Assembly (NCBI RefSeq): GCF_033115175.1
Contig: NC_084850.1
Coordinates: 100,937,439 to 101,001,438, forward strand
DNA: 64,000 bases
Direction of reading: 5' to 3'
Origin: Lepus europaeus
Taxonomy: Eukaryota > Chordata > Mammalia > Lagomorpha > Leporidae
The notes beneath the pieces are model-generated. The model was given only the letters and a program-made list of their open reading frames with translations, had not been told where the DNA came from and did no database searches. Made by a program: the position numbers and the translations under genes. Shown piece after piece: positions 1 to 11,700 of the stretch (positions are counted from its first letter, which is position 1; each line of letters opens with the position of its first letter).

Positions 1-3000
1 TCCGGCAGCGGCTGTGGCGGGCCTTTGAGAACCCGCACACGAGCACCGCAGCCCTCGTTTTCTACTATGTGACTGGCTTTTTCATCGCCGTGTCGGTCAT
101 TGCCAATGTGGTGGAGACCATCCCGTGCCGGGGCCCTGCACGGCGGCCCCCGAGGGAGCAGCCCTGTGGCGACCGCTTCCCACTGGCCTTTTTCTGCATG
201 GACACAGCCTGTGTGCTCATCTTCACAGGTGAATATCTCTTGCGGCTGTTTGCCGCACCCAGCCGCTGCCGCTTCTTGCGGAGTGTCATGAGCCTCATTG
301 ACGTGGTGGCCATCCTGCCCTACTACATTGGGCTTTTGGTGCCCAAGAATGAGGATGTCTCTGGCGCCTTCGTCACCCTGCGTGTGTTCCGGGTGTTCCG
401 TATCTTCAAGTTCTCCAGGCATTCCCAGGGCTTGCGGATTCTGGGCTACACCCTCAAGAGCTGTGCCTCTGAGCTGGGCTTCCTCCTCTTTTCCCTCACC
501 ATGGCCATCATCATCTTCGCCACTGTGATGTTCTATGCTGAGAAGGGCACAAGCAAGACCAACTTTACGAGCATCCCGGCGGCCTTCTGGTATACCATTG
601 TCACCATGACCACACTCGGGTGAGTGCAGACCCTGTGTTAGGAGCTGCCCCATCAACCACACTCGCCCCTGCTATAAAATTAGGAAGGCTGGCTGAATGA
701 AGGATCTCTTTCTCCCCTTTGGTGCTTCACTTGTTCCTAGGTAAAAACTGAGGGAACTGGACACGAGTCTTGAAACCCCTCCCAGTTCTCACAATACCTG
801 GATTTCCCAGGCCAGGAGACTTGGGTATGAGGGTTGTCTTTGCTTTTTTGCTGTTGGTATTTTCTCAGAGCCTCAGTTTCCCCCTTTGTGAAATGGGAAC
901 TGATGACTCCCTCTTATCATCTAGAGAGGATACTGACATCATGGTTGTGAACGTTTTCTGAATGTTTCTGGTGCAGGACACACAGGTATTGGCTTTCTAT
1001 CGCTCTTTTTTCTGTTCCAAGAACCCATGTCTCCCAATCTACTAGAATTCTCTGCTGTGTGGGACACTGCTTCTGTGGATTTGTGATTCCTTGATGGTTC
1101 CCAGAACAAGATTTTTTTTTTTAACTGCCAATTTCTGAGATTGGGATAAAAGTATCATATGGAATCACCAAACCCATGACACTCTTAAACACGTCATCTA
1201 GGGCAGCTGCTGTGATTCTTCTCTAAATTTCCATCACCGTGATTAGGTATACCGTTGGTGCTCAGTATCTCCTGTTGAATGAATGACTCAATGAATTGGC
1301 CTTGCTCAGTACCTTAATACAGGTACAGAAAAAATAGATTTAGCGTTTCTAAGGAGTGGAAATTAATTCTGGTTACAGGTTCAGGGTGAGAGCAACAAAT
1401 ATTGAGCCCTGACAGCGGATTGGCACTGGGTGTTTGATGTCTTTTACCCTATTAAGTCCTTTTATGCTATTCCTCCACCCTGTGAGGGTGGATGGCTGCC
1501 CGTGTCTCGCGGTCGAGGACACGGTGCGGGATGACACATCACAGAGCCCAAGGTGGCCAAGTTGGAGGGACTTCTTAGCAGAGTCCTGAGTGCTTAAAAT
1601 GAGTCAAAATACACGAAGCAAGCAGGCAGGGCCAACCCAGGGCCAGCCTGAGCCCAGGCCGAGAGGCTGAAGCCTGCAGAGGCTGTGTTTCTCTGGTGGA
1701 GTTCTGATTGCTGCTGTGGTAGGACACAGGTCTGCTGTGTGGTCTTGGGCAAGTCAGTTATGGAATCTCCCAGAGCTTCCGTTCACCTCTCTGGGAAACA
1801 AGTGAGTCAGCTTGGCTCTACTCTGTCTCCATGGAGGAGCGGGGGCAGGAAATGGGGGGCTTCAAGGCTCCTCCCCAATGTGTTTATCCGTGGACACTTT
1901 CAAGGTTTTCCCTGGGGGGAGTCAGAAGGGGTGCTGCCTAGAGAGCGTAAGACAGAGAGAGGCAGGCAGATACAACCAACAGAACATTCCTTCTGGGATG
2001 CCGTTCGCCTCAGCTGGCCTGAGGGACTCTCGCCCCTGGAGGCTGTTGTTACCACCTGTGACTTCCTCATTCTCCCCTCTGCTGGGTGTGAACAGGTTTC
2101 CAGCTGATTCAGATGCCCAGTGCATAGCTCGGATGGTGGCAGCAGATGGTAGGGGCAGAGAGCCAGGCCTGTTTCTCAAGTGACCCCCAACTGCTGGCCA
2201 AAGAGGTCCTTCCCCACATTCTGTAGGGCAAGAAACTGAGGCTCAGAGAGTTTGGGTGCCTGGCCAGGGTCGCAGGAGCGAGTCAGTGTCGGGTGGCATG
2301 GAGTGGGGCACTGAGGGGTGGGTGGACACATTTCCTCACCTTGGCCTACCTGCTCTGCCCCCGCCCTAGCTATGGAGACATGGTGCCCAGCACCATCGCT
2401 GGCAAGATTTTTGGGTCCATCTGCTCACTCAGTGGCGTCTTGGTCATTGCCCTGCCTGTGCCAGTCATTGTATCCAACTTTAGCCGCATCTACCACCAGA
2501 ACCAGCGTGCTGACAAGCGCCGAGCGCAGCAGGTAACTGCCCCTTCCATATGAGCACCTCCTGTTCCCCACACCCCCAGGGCGGTCTACTCTTGGGCTTA
2601 CCCACCTACCCCTTCGTCTCCTCCTGTCTCTGTAGAAGGTGCGCCTGGCAAGGATCCGGCTGGCAAAGAGTGGTACCACCAACGCCTTCCTGCAGTACAA
2701 GCAGAATGGGGGCCTTGAGGTGGGTAGGGCCCAGATAGGGGCTGGGGGGTGGGCAGCGAGTTGGGCAGGAAGGCGCTGACCTTACCTCTCTGCTCTGGCC
2801 ACTCCAGGACAACGGCAGTGGAGAGGAGCAGGCGCTGTGTGTCAGAAATCGGTCTGCTTTTGAACAGCAACATCACCACTTGCTGCACTGCCTAGAGAAG
2901 ACGACGGTGAGGCCTGCTGAGAGGTGGCATGGCAGACTGCAGGGGGTCCCTCTGCTGCCAACCCAGCTCCTTCCCTGGGATGGAGGCTTGCTGCTACTTG

Positions 3001-4630
3001 TAGAAATCACCCAGGGCTTCCTGGAAGAGGGCACGGCAGAGCTGAACCTTGGAGGATGGGCAAGGGAAGGGCAAAGAGACTAACTTCCAGAAAGGAGGGA
3101 AAAGCCTGAGCGGACATGGGGTGGGATCAGCTCCCAGAGGGTGCCTGTCTCCCTTCTGTCCACAGTGTCACGAGTTCACAGATGAGCTAACCTTCAGCGA
3201 GGCCCTGGGAGCTGTCTCACTGGGGGGCCGCACCAGCCGCAGCACCTCTGTGTCCTCGCAGCCAGTGGGGCCCAGCAGCCTGCTCTCTTCCTGCTGCCCC
3301 CGGCGTGCTAAGCGCCGGGCCATCCGCCTTGCCAACTCCACTGCCTCGGTCAGCCGGGGCAGCATGCAGGAGCTCGATACGCTGGCAGGGCTGCGGCGAA
3401 GCCCTGGCCCTCAGAGGTAAGCACCTCTTCCATCTGCTGGTCACACCTGGGGCTGCTTGGAGCTTGGAAGAGCGAGTCTGAAATTTCATGACTCTAGGCC
3501 TAGCAAGTTCACCTTGAACCCAGACTCCTCCAAGGGCTTCTCCTGACCAGAACTCCTCAGTTTCCATTTGTTCTCTCACCAAGTATTTATTGAGCACCTA
3601 CTGTAGGCCAGGCAGTTTTAGGCACTTGGGATGTAGCAGTGAACCGAGCGGAACAGATATCCCTGTCCGTCTAGAACCTGCAATCTACTGAGATGAAACA
3701 GTTACTAAGCAAACAGGTCAGTTACAAAGCCAGGTCACATAGGGTGGGTAAACACCTGTGAACACCAAGAAAAAGGAGAAGCCACGGACGGGGCATAGAG
3801 AATGTGCAGGAGGGGATGCGGTCCTCGCAGTGTGGTCAGAGACCTGAGGGAGACCCAGATGAGCCATGCAGATAATGTTGAAGAAGAGGTTTCTAGGAGT
3901 GAACATCTGTGCAAAGGCCCTGAGGCAGGTATGGGTCTCTGTGTTAGAGACACAGCAAAGAAGCTACTGTGGGAGGGTGAGGGAGGGGGAGGGAAAGTCA
4001 AGAGGACTGAGGACCCGATGGTGCTGTTCCTGGTTTTTAAAGGCTCGGGCACTGACCCTGGTGCATTTGCGTGCCTGCTCGTCATGTCCCAGGTACTGCC
4101 CTGAGCACTTTTTATCATTTCCCATCTATTTCATCTCCAGCCTATGAGGCAGGAGCTATTGTTATTCCTATGCTACAGATGATGGGAAAGAGAAGTTTAG
4201 ACTGGTTAAACAGGAACCAGGCATAACACCCAGGATTATCCGACTCTGGAACCCTCACTCTCCACCACCTTAATTGAGGATGCAGGAGAAGCATTTTGCA
4301 CAATGCCAGGGACCCAGCAGGTGCTCAATAAATGCCATGATTGCAGTGGCAAGTGTCGAGATGACTTTGTAAACACCTCCCATCTTTCCCACCCTTGTCC
4401 ACAGCCGCTCAAGCCTCAATGCCAAGCCCCACGACAGCCTAGACCTGAACTGCGACAGCCGGGACTTCGTGGCTGCCATCATCAGTATCCCTACCCCTCC
4501 TGCCAACACCCCAGATGAGAGCCAACCTTCTTCCCCTGGCGGTGGCGGCAGGGCCAGCAGCACTCTCAGGAACTCCAGACTGGGTACCCCTTGCCTCCTG
4601 CCTGAGACTGTCAAGATCTCTTCCCTGTGA
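1..4630 (+). CDS. KCND1: Kv4.1 voltage-gated potassium channel, 3' part (six exons, 5' end outside window)
   Basis: Pore-forming alpha subunit of A-type (fast, subthreshold) K+ channels in the plasma membrane, mainly of neurons; it acts as a tetramer with KChIP and DPP partners. Coding exons: 1-619, 2370-2532, 2636-2719, 2808-2906, 3166-3416, 4405-4630, all with GT-AG borders. They give 479 complete codons before TGA, so the window opens near residue 168 of a ~647-residue family protein; the T1/KChIP-binding part lies outside. Visible: S1 (~187-208), S2, S3, S4 with arginines every third residue ([12 protein letters not shown], ~294-305), and a pore signature TTLGYGD (~371-377) split by intron 1. 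S6 has the PVPVIV hinge. The cytoplasmic tail carries the dileucine motif [10 protein letters not shown], known in Kv4 channels as a dendritic targeting signal, and ends VKISSL. No frameshift or lost key residue is seen. Identity is very likely. Confidence 0.97.
620..2369 (+). other. KCND1 intron 1
   Basis: Begins GTGAGT and ends CCCTAG. Mostly unique sequence; weak MIR-like stretches around 1410-1560 and 2210-2280 (wording typical of MIR, such as 'gaaactgaggctcagagag'). No gene is seen inside. Confidence 0.75.
3580..4260. repeat. Ancient mammalian interspersed repeat fragments in KCND1 intron 5
   Basis: 3580-3690 carries the common ancient phrase 'tattgagcacctactgt' followed by 'gtgaac...gataTccctgtcc'. 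4095-4260 resembles a MIR/L2 remnant. Both are highly diverged; exact family not assigned. Confidence 0.45.
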
Positions 4631-5810
4631 TGGGTGGGCCTGCCCCCTCAGAAGGCCCCCTTCCTTACTGGGGACTCCTTTCCAAAGCCATATCTTGGGG
4701 AGGCAGACAGGGGCCGGCCTGGGGACCCCTTCTGCCCCCTGCTGGGAACTATGCAATGGACTTCCATGGAACGACTCACCTTGGGGGTGAGGGGGAAGCA
4801 GTTAGGGAATGGGCAACTTCCCCCACCCCAGACAGTTTTCCCCGTGGGAGCTGAAGCACTGGGCTTCCACAGGCCCTGGCCTCCTTGCCCCAGCACACTG
4901 TGGGACTGGCCCTTCTCCCCCAGCTGCCTCCTGCATGCTCTTCCCTTTGGGTCCTTGGAGGTGGGTTGAGGTGGCCTGAGAGGGACAGCTGAGATGTCCT
5001 CTTCTCTCTGGCTGGGCTGTGGAGCTTTGGGAGTTCAGAGAACAGAAACCCCTTGCCTCTGATCTGACCTCCAAAAAGATCCTTGGCCTCCACCAGGCCC
5101 AACAATTCCTGGATTCTGAAGCTTGGAATGCAATCAATTACAGGCTTCACGGGCTGTGGCCTCAGCAGTGCCCTGCCACCCCCAGGCCTTGGCTAAGGGG
5201 ACAGGCTGCCTCTCCAATACATAGATAGCACAAATGCCACCGCTCCCTTCCCTGGCTGCTGGAAACAGGTCCCTGCAACCTTGTCGTCTGCTAGGCCCCT
5301 GGCAAACTCTAGCAATAGCAGCTGCTGCCATGACATTATGCAACGCCTCTGACCGGTCTGCTGCAGTAGTTACATCTGCCCTAATTGGAGGACCACCTCT
5401 GATTACCTCTCCTCCCCTCTTCTCCTCCTTCCTGGGTTGGGCCGGAGTCTGGACTGGCTGAGATAAGAGCCTGGCAGCAGCAAGCACTGGACTGTGTTTG
5501 GAGATCATGGGCATGTTCTTGGGCAGCAGCACAGACACATCACGGGCTGAGGCCTGGATTGTTCCTGAACTCTGTTCCTAGAGGAGCTTTTGGAGGCAGG
5601 AGGAACTTCTGATTCGCAGCCCCGTCACCCACTCCTTTTCACATATTCCCCTCTCTTCTCTCTCCGGGGTCACCTTCCAGAATTCTTGCTCTCAGGCTGA
5701 AATCTGGCATCATCTCAGGTTCCCTGTCCCCAGCGCTGTCCCCACAGAGCTGGCGGCTGACAAAGATGTAGTTTCCATCGGTCAATAAAACCTGAGAGGA
5801 GAGATGGGGA
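4631..5810 (+). other. KCND1: KCND1 3' untranslated region
   Basis: Non-coding sequence directly after the KCND1 stop, without introns, ending about 20 bases past the AATAAA at 5784. No conserved element was recognised inside it. The end is inferred from the poly(A) signal, not observed. Confidence 0.7.
5784..5789 (+). terminator. KCND1: KCND1 poly(A) signal AATAAA
   Basis: Canonical hexamer 1.15 kb after the stop codon, the first good one downstream. A second AATAAA at 6171-6176 could serve a longer transcript. Confidence 0.7.
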
Positions 5811-7850
5811 CTGAGCATCTGCTGGCTCTGTGGGCTTGGGGGCTGGGTTGGCCAAGGTGGGGGTTTGAAAACACTCTTGATTTCAACTCCTTTCAACCAG
5901 TAGAAGGTCTGGAGTGAGCTGAGGCATGAGGCAGGTGGCTGGTGATGTATTCTGGAAGATGAGGCCCTAGAAGAAATGAAAGAGGGTGATTTGAAGAGTC
6001 CAATCTACAACCAGGCAGGCTAGGGAGTCTCATGCTACTCCTTTTGTACATCATTGGGTCCAGCTCCCTCAGTCACAGATGGGTAAACTGAGACTCAGAG
6101 CAACACATACTTGGTTAGAGGAGACTTCAACTCAGGCTTTCTGACAGCAAACAACTCTGAACTGAACCCTAATAAAAGCATCTCTTGGTCTGATGGACTT
6201 CCTGTTCCTTGTGGCCTCTCCCACCTTCTCTTTTCTGGTTCACCAGCTACACAAGGCTCGTGCATGACCGAACTCTGCAGAGCGCTGAGGAGCCAGGCCT
6301 TGGGTGAGGGAACCACTTATTTTCTCTTGCTTCAGGTTGCTAATCTGTGAAATAGAGATAATGATTCATTTATTTGCCAGTTATTCATTAACTGCTCACT
6401 GCGTTCTAGTGTTAGAAATACAAAGAAGGGCACATTAAGCACTCCGCTGTACAGAGTTGAGCATGGAAGGCGGATGATTAAGCAACACTGTACTGCTAGA
6501 GCTATGATTGGTGGATTACAGGACAATGTAGCTGCCAAGAGAACCTAACCTGGCCAACACACAAGGAATGAGTTGGAATTGGCCCGGGCAAAAGACGAAA
6601 GGCTGGAAATGCTGTAGGCAGGCAGAGGGAACAGCATGTACAATGGCCTGGAGGCTAGAGAGTGAGCCCAGGGTTCTAGGGGGAATGGAAGTAGTTCAGT
6701 CCAGCTGGGGAGGAGGGTGAGGCTGTGAGGAGAGGTAGGTCTTGGAAGCTAGGAGATGGACTCGGGACTCCATTGTAAGGATAACGGGGACCTCTGAAGG
6801 CTTAGGAACAAGACTATCATGATGAGGTTTGGGTTGCAGAAGGGCTGTTCTGGCTGTAGGGGGATGAATTACAGAGAAACAGTCCTGGAGGAAGAGCAGT
6901 GAAGAGGCTTTCGTGGTAGCCCAGCTGGTAGGTGACGGTGGCTTGGACCAGGGGAGGAGCAGTAGAATCGGAGAGAGAGCCAAGAGACTTGGGAGGAACA
7001 ATGGCAGCACTAGGGATTGGCAAGCCTGTGGGAACTGAGGGAGCGGAAGCAGTCAAGATTCACTAGACGATTCAATGGGATAACGTGTACAGGCATTTGG
7101 CTCAGAGTCCCAAACACAAAAGGCCAGAAAACATGAGTCCCCTCCTCCCATTCAGTCTCCTGAGCAGACAACACTACTGATGCTTGTCTATTGCTAATAC
7201 CTTTGGGGGAAGAGCTTCGACTAGTGGCAGCATCTGAAGGGAAAACGTTAGGTGGCACTCGGAAGCTTTCCAGTGGTCTTTCAGTCAACTTGTTGCATGA
7301 CGAAGGCTAGCAGTGAGCCCTCACCTCACAAACCTTCTTGGTTCATGAGCTCACCAGAACCCTGTAATGATTCCCCGCATCATTCTCATTTTACACATGG
7401 GTAATCTCTAAAGTCTGGGATCTTTTCTATGCACACACCATGAGACTAATTTACTGAGCACTTACTATGTGCCAGGCATTGCACCAGGCCCTTTATAAGT
7501 ATTACTCGCCGAGGCTCCGATGGAATTATCATTGTAATACAAAGAAGTCAAAATTGAGAACGAGTGGGTGTTAAATGACTTGCCAAAGATCACTCAGGAA
7601 AGGCAGAGCTAGGATTAGCTTGTAGGTCTCCAGCCACCCAACAGCAGCGATTTTACCAACCCCCTTGCGAGACCATAGCTGGTGGCACAGTTGGTTCAGA
7701 AACATTAGCTGGATCCAAGCAAATTCAGTTTTTAGAAGAAAGCCGTAGTGCGCTTGCGTACCAGCCATAGGGGCGGGGAGGTCAACGCGAGGGTGAGTAC
7801 GGTGGTGCCAGAGAGGGAGTGTCTGTTTCTCTAACACCTACTGTCCCCAT
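5811..7850. other. KCND1-OTUD5 intergenic region
   Basis: No coding gene seen. Contains MIR/L2-like fragments (about 6340-6480 and 7330-7610; 7450-7490 has the 'actgagcacttactatgtgccaggca' type phrase). No lagomorph SINE is present here, unlike most intergenic and intronic stretches of the window. Confidence 0.6.
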
Positions 7851-8771
7851 GGTACCTGTCTGTCCCGAGGTTGGCTTGTCTGAAGTGAGTGACGGCGTCT
7901 CTCAGCCAATCACTGCAGAACTCAGCCTGTTACCAGGGTGAAGCGGCGCCCGCCTCTCCGGCCAAAGGGGATTTGTAGGTGGGTGGGACCGGAACTGACG
8001 ATGCGGGGACTGCTGTGATCTGGGAGTGTTGATGTTTTCCAGTCCGGGTGACTGTGTTCAAGTTGGTAGCCTGGAGGGGCGGCGCTTTTACCGTGCGCGG
8101 GACAGACCACGCTGTTCTTTCGCGGTACCCACGCCTGCGAGTCAGAGCCTCCACGAGAGACTTGACGAGCATGACGGGACCGACAAAAAGAAACGCTGGG
8201 AACCAGAGTGCCGACTTTGAAATCTGAGACGGAGGGCCCGGGAGGATGACCGCTAGCCTCTGATTGGCCGGGGGCGCCGTCGAGGACTTACGCAGCTGCT
8301 TTGATTGGTTGGCATCCGCAATTGTTGTGGCGGTGGCGGAGATCTTGCCCACGTACTTCCGAGCGACGGGCAGGGCTGTGCCCTTGCGCGCCTGCGCGGC
8401 GCCCCGGGGCCCCACCCGGTAGTTCAAGAACCTGGGAGGGGGCGGAGCGAAGAGGTGCTTGTTTTGGTTCTGTTTCCTTTGAAGCCGAAGGCCGGAACAA
8501 ACGTAGCCGTAAACTTGCTCAGCTACGACAGTCTCGTCGGAGAGAAGGCTGCAACAAACCCGCCGCTGTATCTTCGTTCTAGACTTCACATCCGGGTTTT
8601 CCTCCCGGCGTGACCTGCGCGCCGCCGACGGTTCTCGAACCGGTGCCTGATCTCTTTATCCGGGTCTAGCTGCTCCCGTCGTGCTTCGCGCACGACTGTA
8701 GCCCCCTCATCCGGGTTCTCTCCCGGCGTGCCTCGCGCCGGGTTTGCTGGGGGGTACTCGGTTGTGCCGCC
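7850..8771 (+). promoter_or_regulatory. OTUD5: OTUD5 CpG-island promoter and 5' leader
   Basis: CpG density rises sharply from about 7860 and stays high through exon 1 to about 9400. No TATA box is seen. Two inverted CCAAT boxes (ATTGG at 8263-8267 and 8304-8308), a further CCAAT at about 7905, and an NRF1-like 'gcgcgcctgcgcggc' around 8385-8400 fit a housekeeping promoter. The transcription start is not fixed by sequence alone but probably lies within 8400-8700. Confidence 0.8.
8590..8741 (+). repeat. Triplicated ~33-bp GC-rich element in OTUD5 leader
   Basis: Three diverged direct copies start with ATCCGGGT: 8590-8623, 8658-8692 and 8709-8741, each followed by CTCCCG.CGTG and a CGCGC-rich end. 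Copies 1 and 3 also hold inverted CCGGG/CCCGG arms, and copy 2 holds GTCGTGC...GCACGAC arms, so each can fold as a hairpin in RNA. Confidence 0.6.
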
Positions 8772-11700
8772 ATGACTATTCTCCCCAAAAAGAAGCCGCC
8801 GCCTCCCGACGCCGACCCCACCAACGAGCCGCCGCCGTCCGGGCCTCTGCCCCCGGCGCCGCGCCGCGGCGGGGGTGTGGGCGTGGGCGGCGGCGGCACG
8901 GGTGTGGGTGGCGGCGACCGCGACCGTGACTCGGGTGTCGTAGGGGCCCGTCCCCGGGCTTCGCCGCCGCCTCAGGGCCCGCTCCCGGGGCCGCCGGGCG
9001 CGCTTCACCGCTGGGCATTAGCCGTGCCACCAGGCGCAGTGGCGGGGCCTCGGCCACAGCAGGCCTCTCCACCTCCTTGTGGGGGCCCTGGTGGTCCCGG
9101 CGGCGGTCCGGGTGATGCACTGGGTGCAGCAGCGGCGGGCGTAGGCGCGGCGGGCGTGGTGGTGGGCGTAGGTGGTGCTGTGGGCGTGGGTGGCTGCTGC
9201 TCAGGACCGGGGCACAGCAAGCGGCGGCGTCAGGCTCCTGGGGTTGGCGCCGTTGGTGGGGGCAGCCCGGAGCGTGAGGAGGTCGGCGCGGGCTACAACA
9301 GTGAGGACGAGTATGAAGCAGCAGCTGCACGCATTGAGGCCATGGACCCTGCTACGGTCGAGCAGGTAAGGGTTGGGGGTGAGGCTGGGCGTTGCATGTT
9401 AAAGTAGCAGCCCCTGGGCCGAGAAGGGACCCAAGGGACCTAGGCCTTCTCGCGTGATCTGACACTCATACGTGTGTGGTAGGGATAGGATTTACACTCT
9501 CCTCCACCCCCAAGGACTTGCGGGTAGAGGCTTCCGATAAGGTGGGGGCCTTAAAGACGGGGGCCAAGGTCTCTTGAAGGGGGCGCTAGTCTTCACTCCA
9601 GGCCCTGGGACCTCATCTTGTGGGACCCACAGAGAGAGTCTCCAGAGACAACAGGCAAGATGGAGCTCCTCCAGAGAGGAGGAGTCAGGTGAGGCGAGGG
9701 CTTAGGCATCTCTGAGGAATCCAGGTGTGTGTGTGTGCCGCCGCTTGAGATCGCCCTTCCTGGACAGGCCAATGCGAGTGCCCCCTCCTGGGAACTCACG
9801 TAAGGTGGGGACCTCAGAGATGGGGGTCTCAGCCTCCTTAAAGAACCTAAATGCTCCCAAGGGTCTGAGACGCCGCACGCACGCACGCACGCATGGGACA
9901 GCCCTTGTCCCCTGCAGGGCAGCATGGTGTGGGACCCCTGAGTGCTCGGGCCTGGCCCCTCCTCAAGGGTCCTAAGCCTGCCTTCAGGGGCCTGACACTC
10001 CCTGTTCTAGAATTTAGGGCTTGGCAGGAGCCTACGTGCATGAGAGTATGTGCACACGTACACAGCAGAGGGATCTTCTGAGCTTTTTCTTCTCCTGGGG
10101 AGATAAGATCTCCTCCCCATTTGTGGACAGGGACTAAAAACAACTCCCAGGGCCTGCCGGGAGACTGCTTGGGTACATGAGATATATCTCTTCTGAGCGA
10201 TAAGGGGCTGTGTTTCTCACCAGTGGCCCGAGGCTGCCCGCTTTCCAGAGATGCCCCCACCCCAGGGGGAGGGGGCGCTCAAGCTTTTGTCAAGGGGAAA
10301 TAACCCACAGCTTGTGGATACTGGGGCCTAGGAGGCTCCTGCTTACGGGCTGGGGGTTTTTTTAGGCTGCGTTTGAGACCTCTTCAGGGGCTTGATAGCC
10401 CCCAGCAGAGGTCCTGGGCAAGGTGAGTTCCTTAGGAGATGGTTCTTCTCATTGACTGGCGTCTGAGTGTTCTCAGGGGTCTGAGACCCGGCCGCCACAC
10501 ACACACACACACGGATGTAAGGTCTTTCTTTCTCAATTCTATGGGACTGAAATACACCTTGGGGACTTAACAGCCTGTCTTTTTCTCTGTAATAGGGGTT
10601 TGAGGGCTCCCTCTTGTCACAAGGGCCTAAATTTCTCTCTTGGGAACTCGAGCCTGCCTCAGGGGACATGGGCAGTATGGGGGTCCCAGAGATGATGTCT
10701 GAGGCCTCCTTGTGGCTCTTTAGCGTAACTTGAAGGGCCCAAGGCCCGCTCTGCCGAGGACACTGGAACTTCTCCTCAGGGACTGGAAACCCACTGCACT
10801 GCAGTGGCTGTCCTGAGAGAGACAGGGTCTGAGCATTCTCCTCAAGGGTCTCCTCAGGAGTAGGAGATCCTACCAGAACCGAGCCCTGGAGCTCTTCTCT
10901 CTGGTCAAGATACCAGGTCCCTGAGGAACAGCGTGCTGAGTCTCCCCTCAAAGGTTTGCACTTGCCTGAGTGAAGGCCTGTCTCCCACCTCAGGATCTGA
11001 CGCACGACTCTTCCCTGAAGGCACTGTCCCCTCACCTCGCACAACAGACATACACCCCAGTCATGGGAGCTTTTAAGGAATGTAGTATTTCCTGCTTTGG
11101 GTATTTGGGCCTAAGACTCACATTCCCTTGTCTTCCAGGGGCATGTGTTTCTGCTCAGAGACAAGAGATCCTTTACCTTAGGGACTGAGGCCTGAGCTCC
11201 CCCTTCAGCGTGAAGCTCTCCTACCACACCAGGCAATCCCTTATCACCAGGGAGAGGAGCAGGAGGTCATCTTAGTGTGGCTGAGACTTCCTCATTGGGT
11301 GCTCTTCAGGTCATATAACCCCTTACCCTGAGCCCCCTCACTGGGCCAAGAAGGTCCCCCTACCTTCTATGAGAAGGTCATGTCCTAGGGGCATGGGGTC
11401 TGAGCCTCCCCTCTGGAACTGGGAGAGATTCTGAGTCTTTCCCTGACCCGCCTCTGCTGGCTTGCCATATCCAGGGTCAGGGAAATATTCCAGGTTCTGA
11501 AAGGCAGGGCAGGGGTTTGGGACCCCCACTCCAGGGAAATTTTCCTCCCATACCCCTCTCTCCCTTGGTGCAGGTAAACCTTTGTGTACTTCCTTCACAG
11601 AGGGCAGGGCCTTGTCTTGAGCCCCATATTCTTATTCCCTACCATCATTATTTTTGACAGGATCAATCTGAGCTCAACAGAGTCAGGACCAGGAAGTTCA

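Noticed and set aside
8586-9330. Minus-strand and alternative plus-strand frames over OTUD5 exon 1
   Set aside because: They are shadows of the GC-rich, Pro/Gly-coding exon 1.
10343-11044. 233-codon open frame on the minus strand in OTUD5 intron 1
   Set aside because: Lies wholly in a degenerate repeat field; biased composition, no recognisable domain, no start context, splice or poly(A) evidence.
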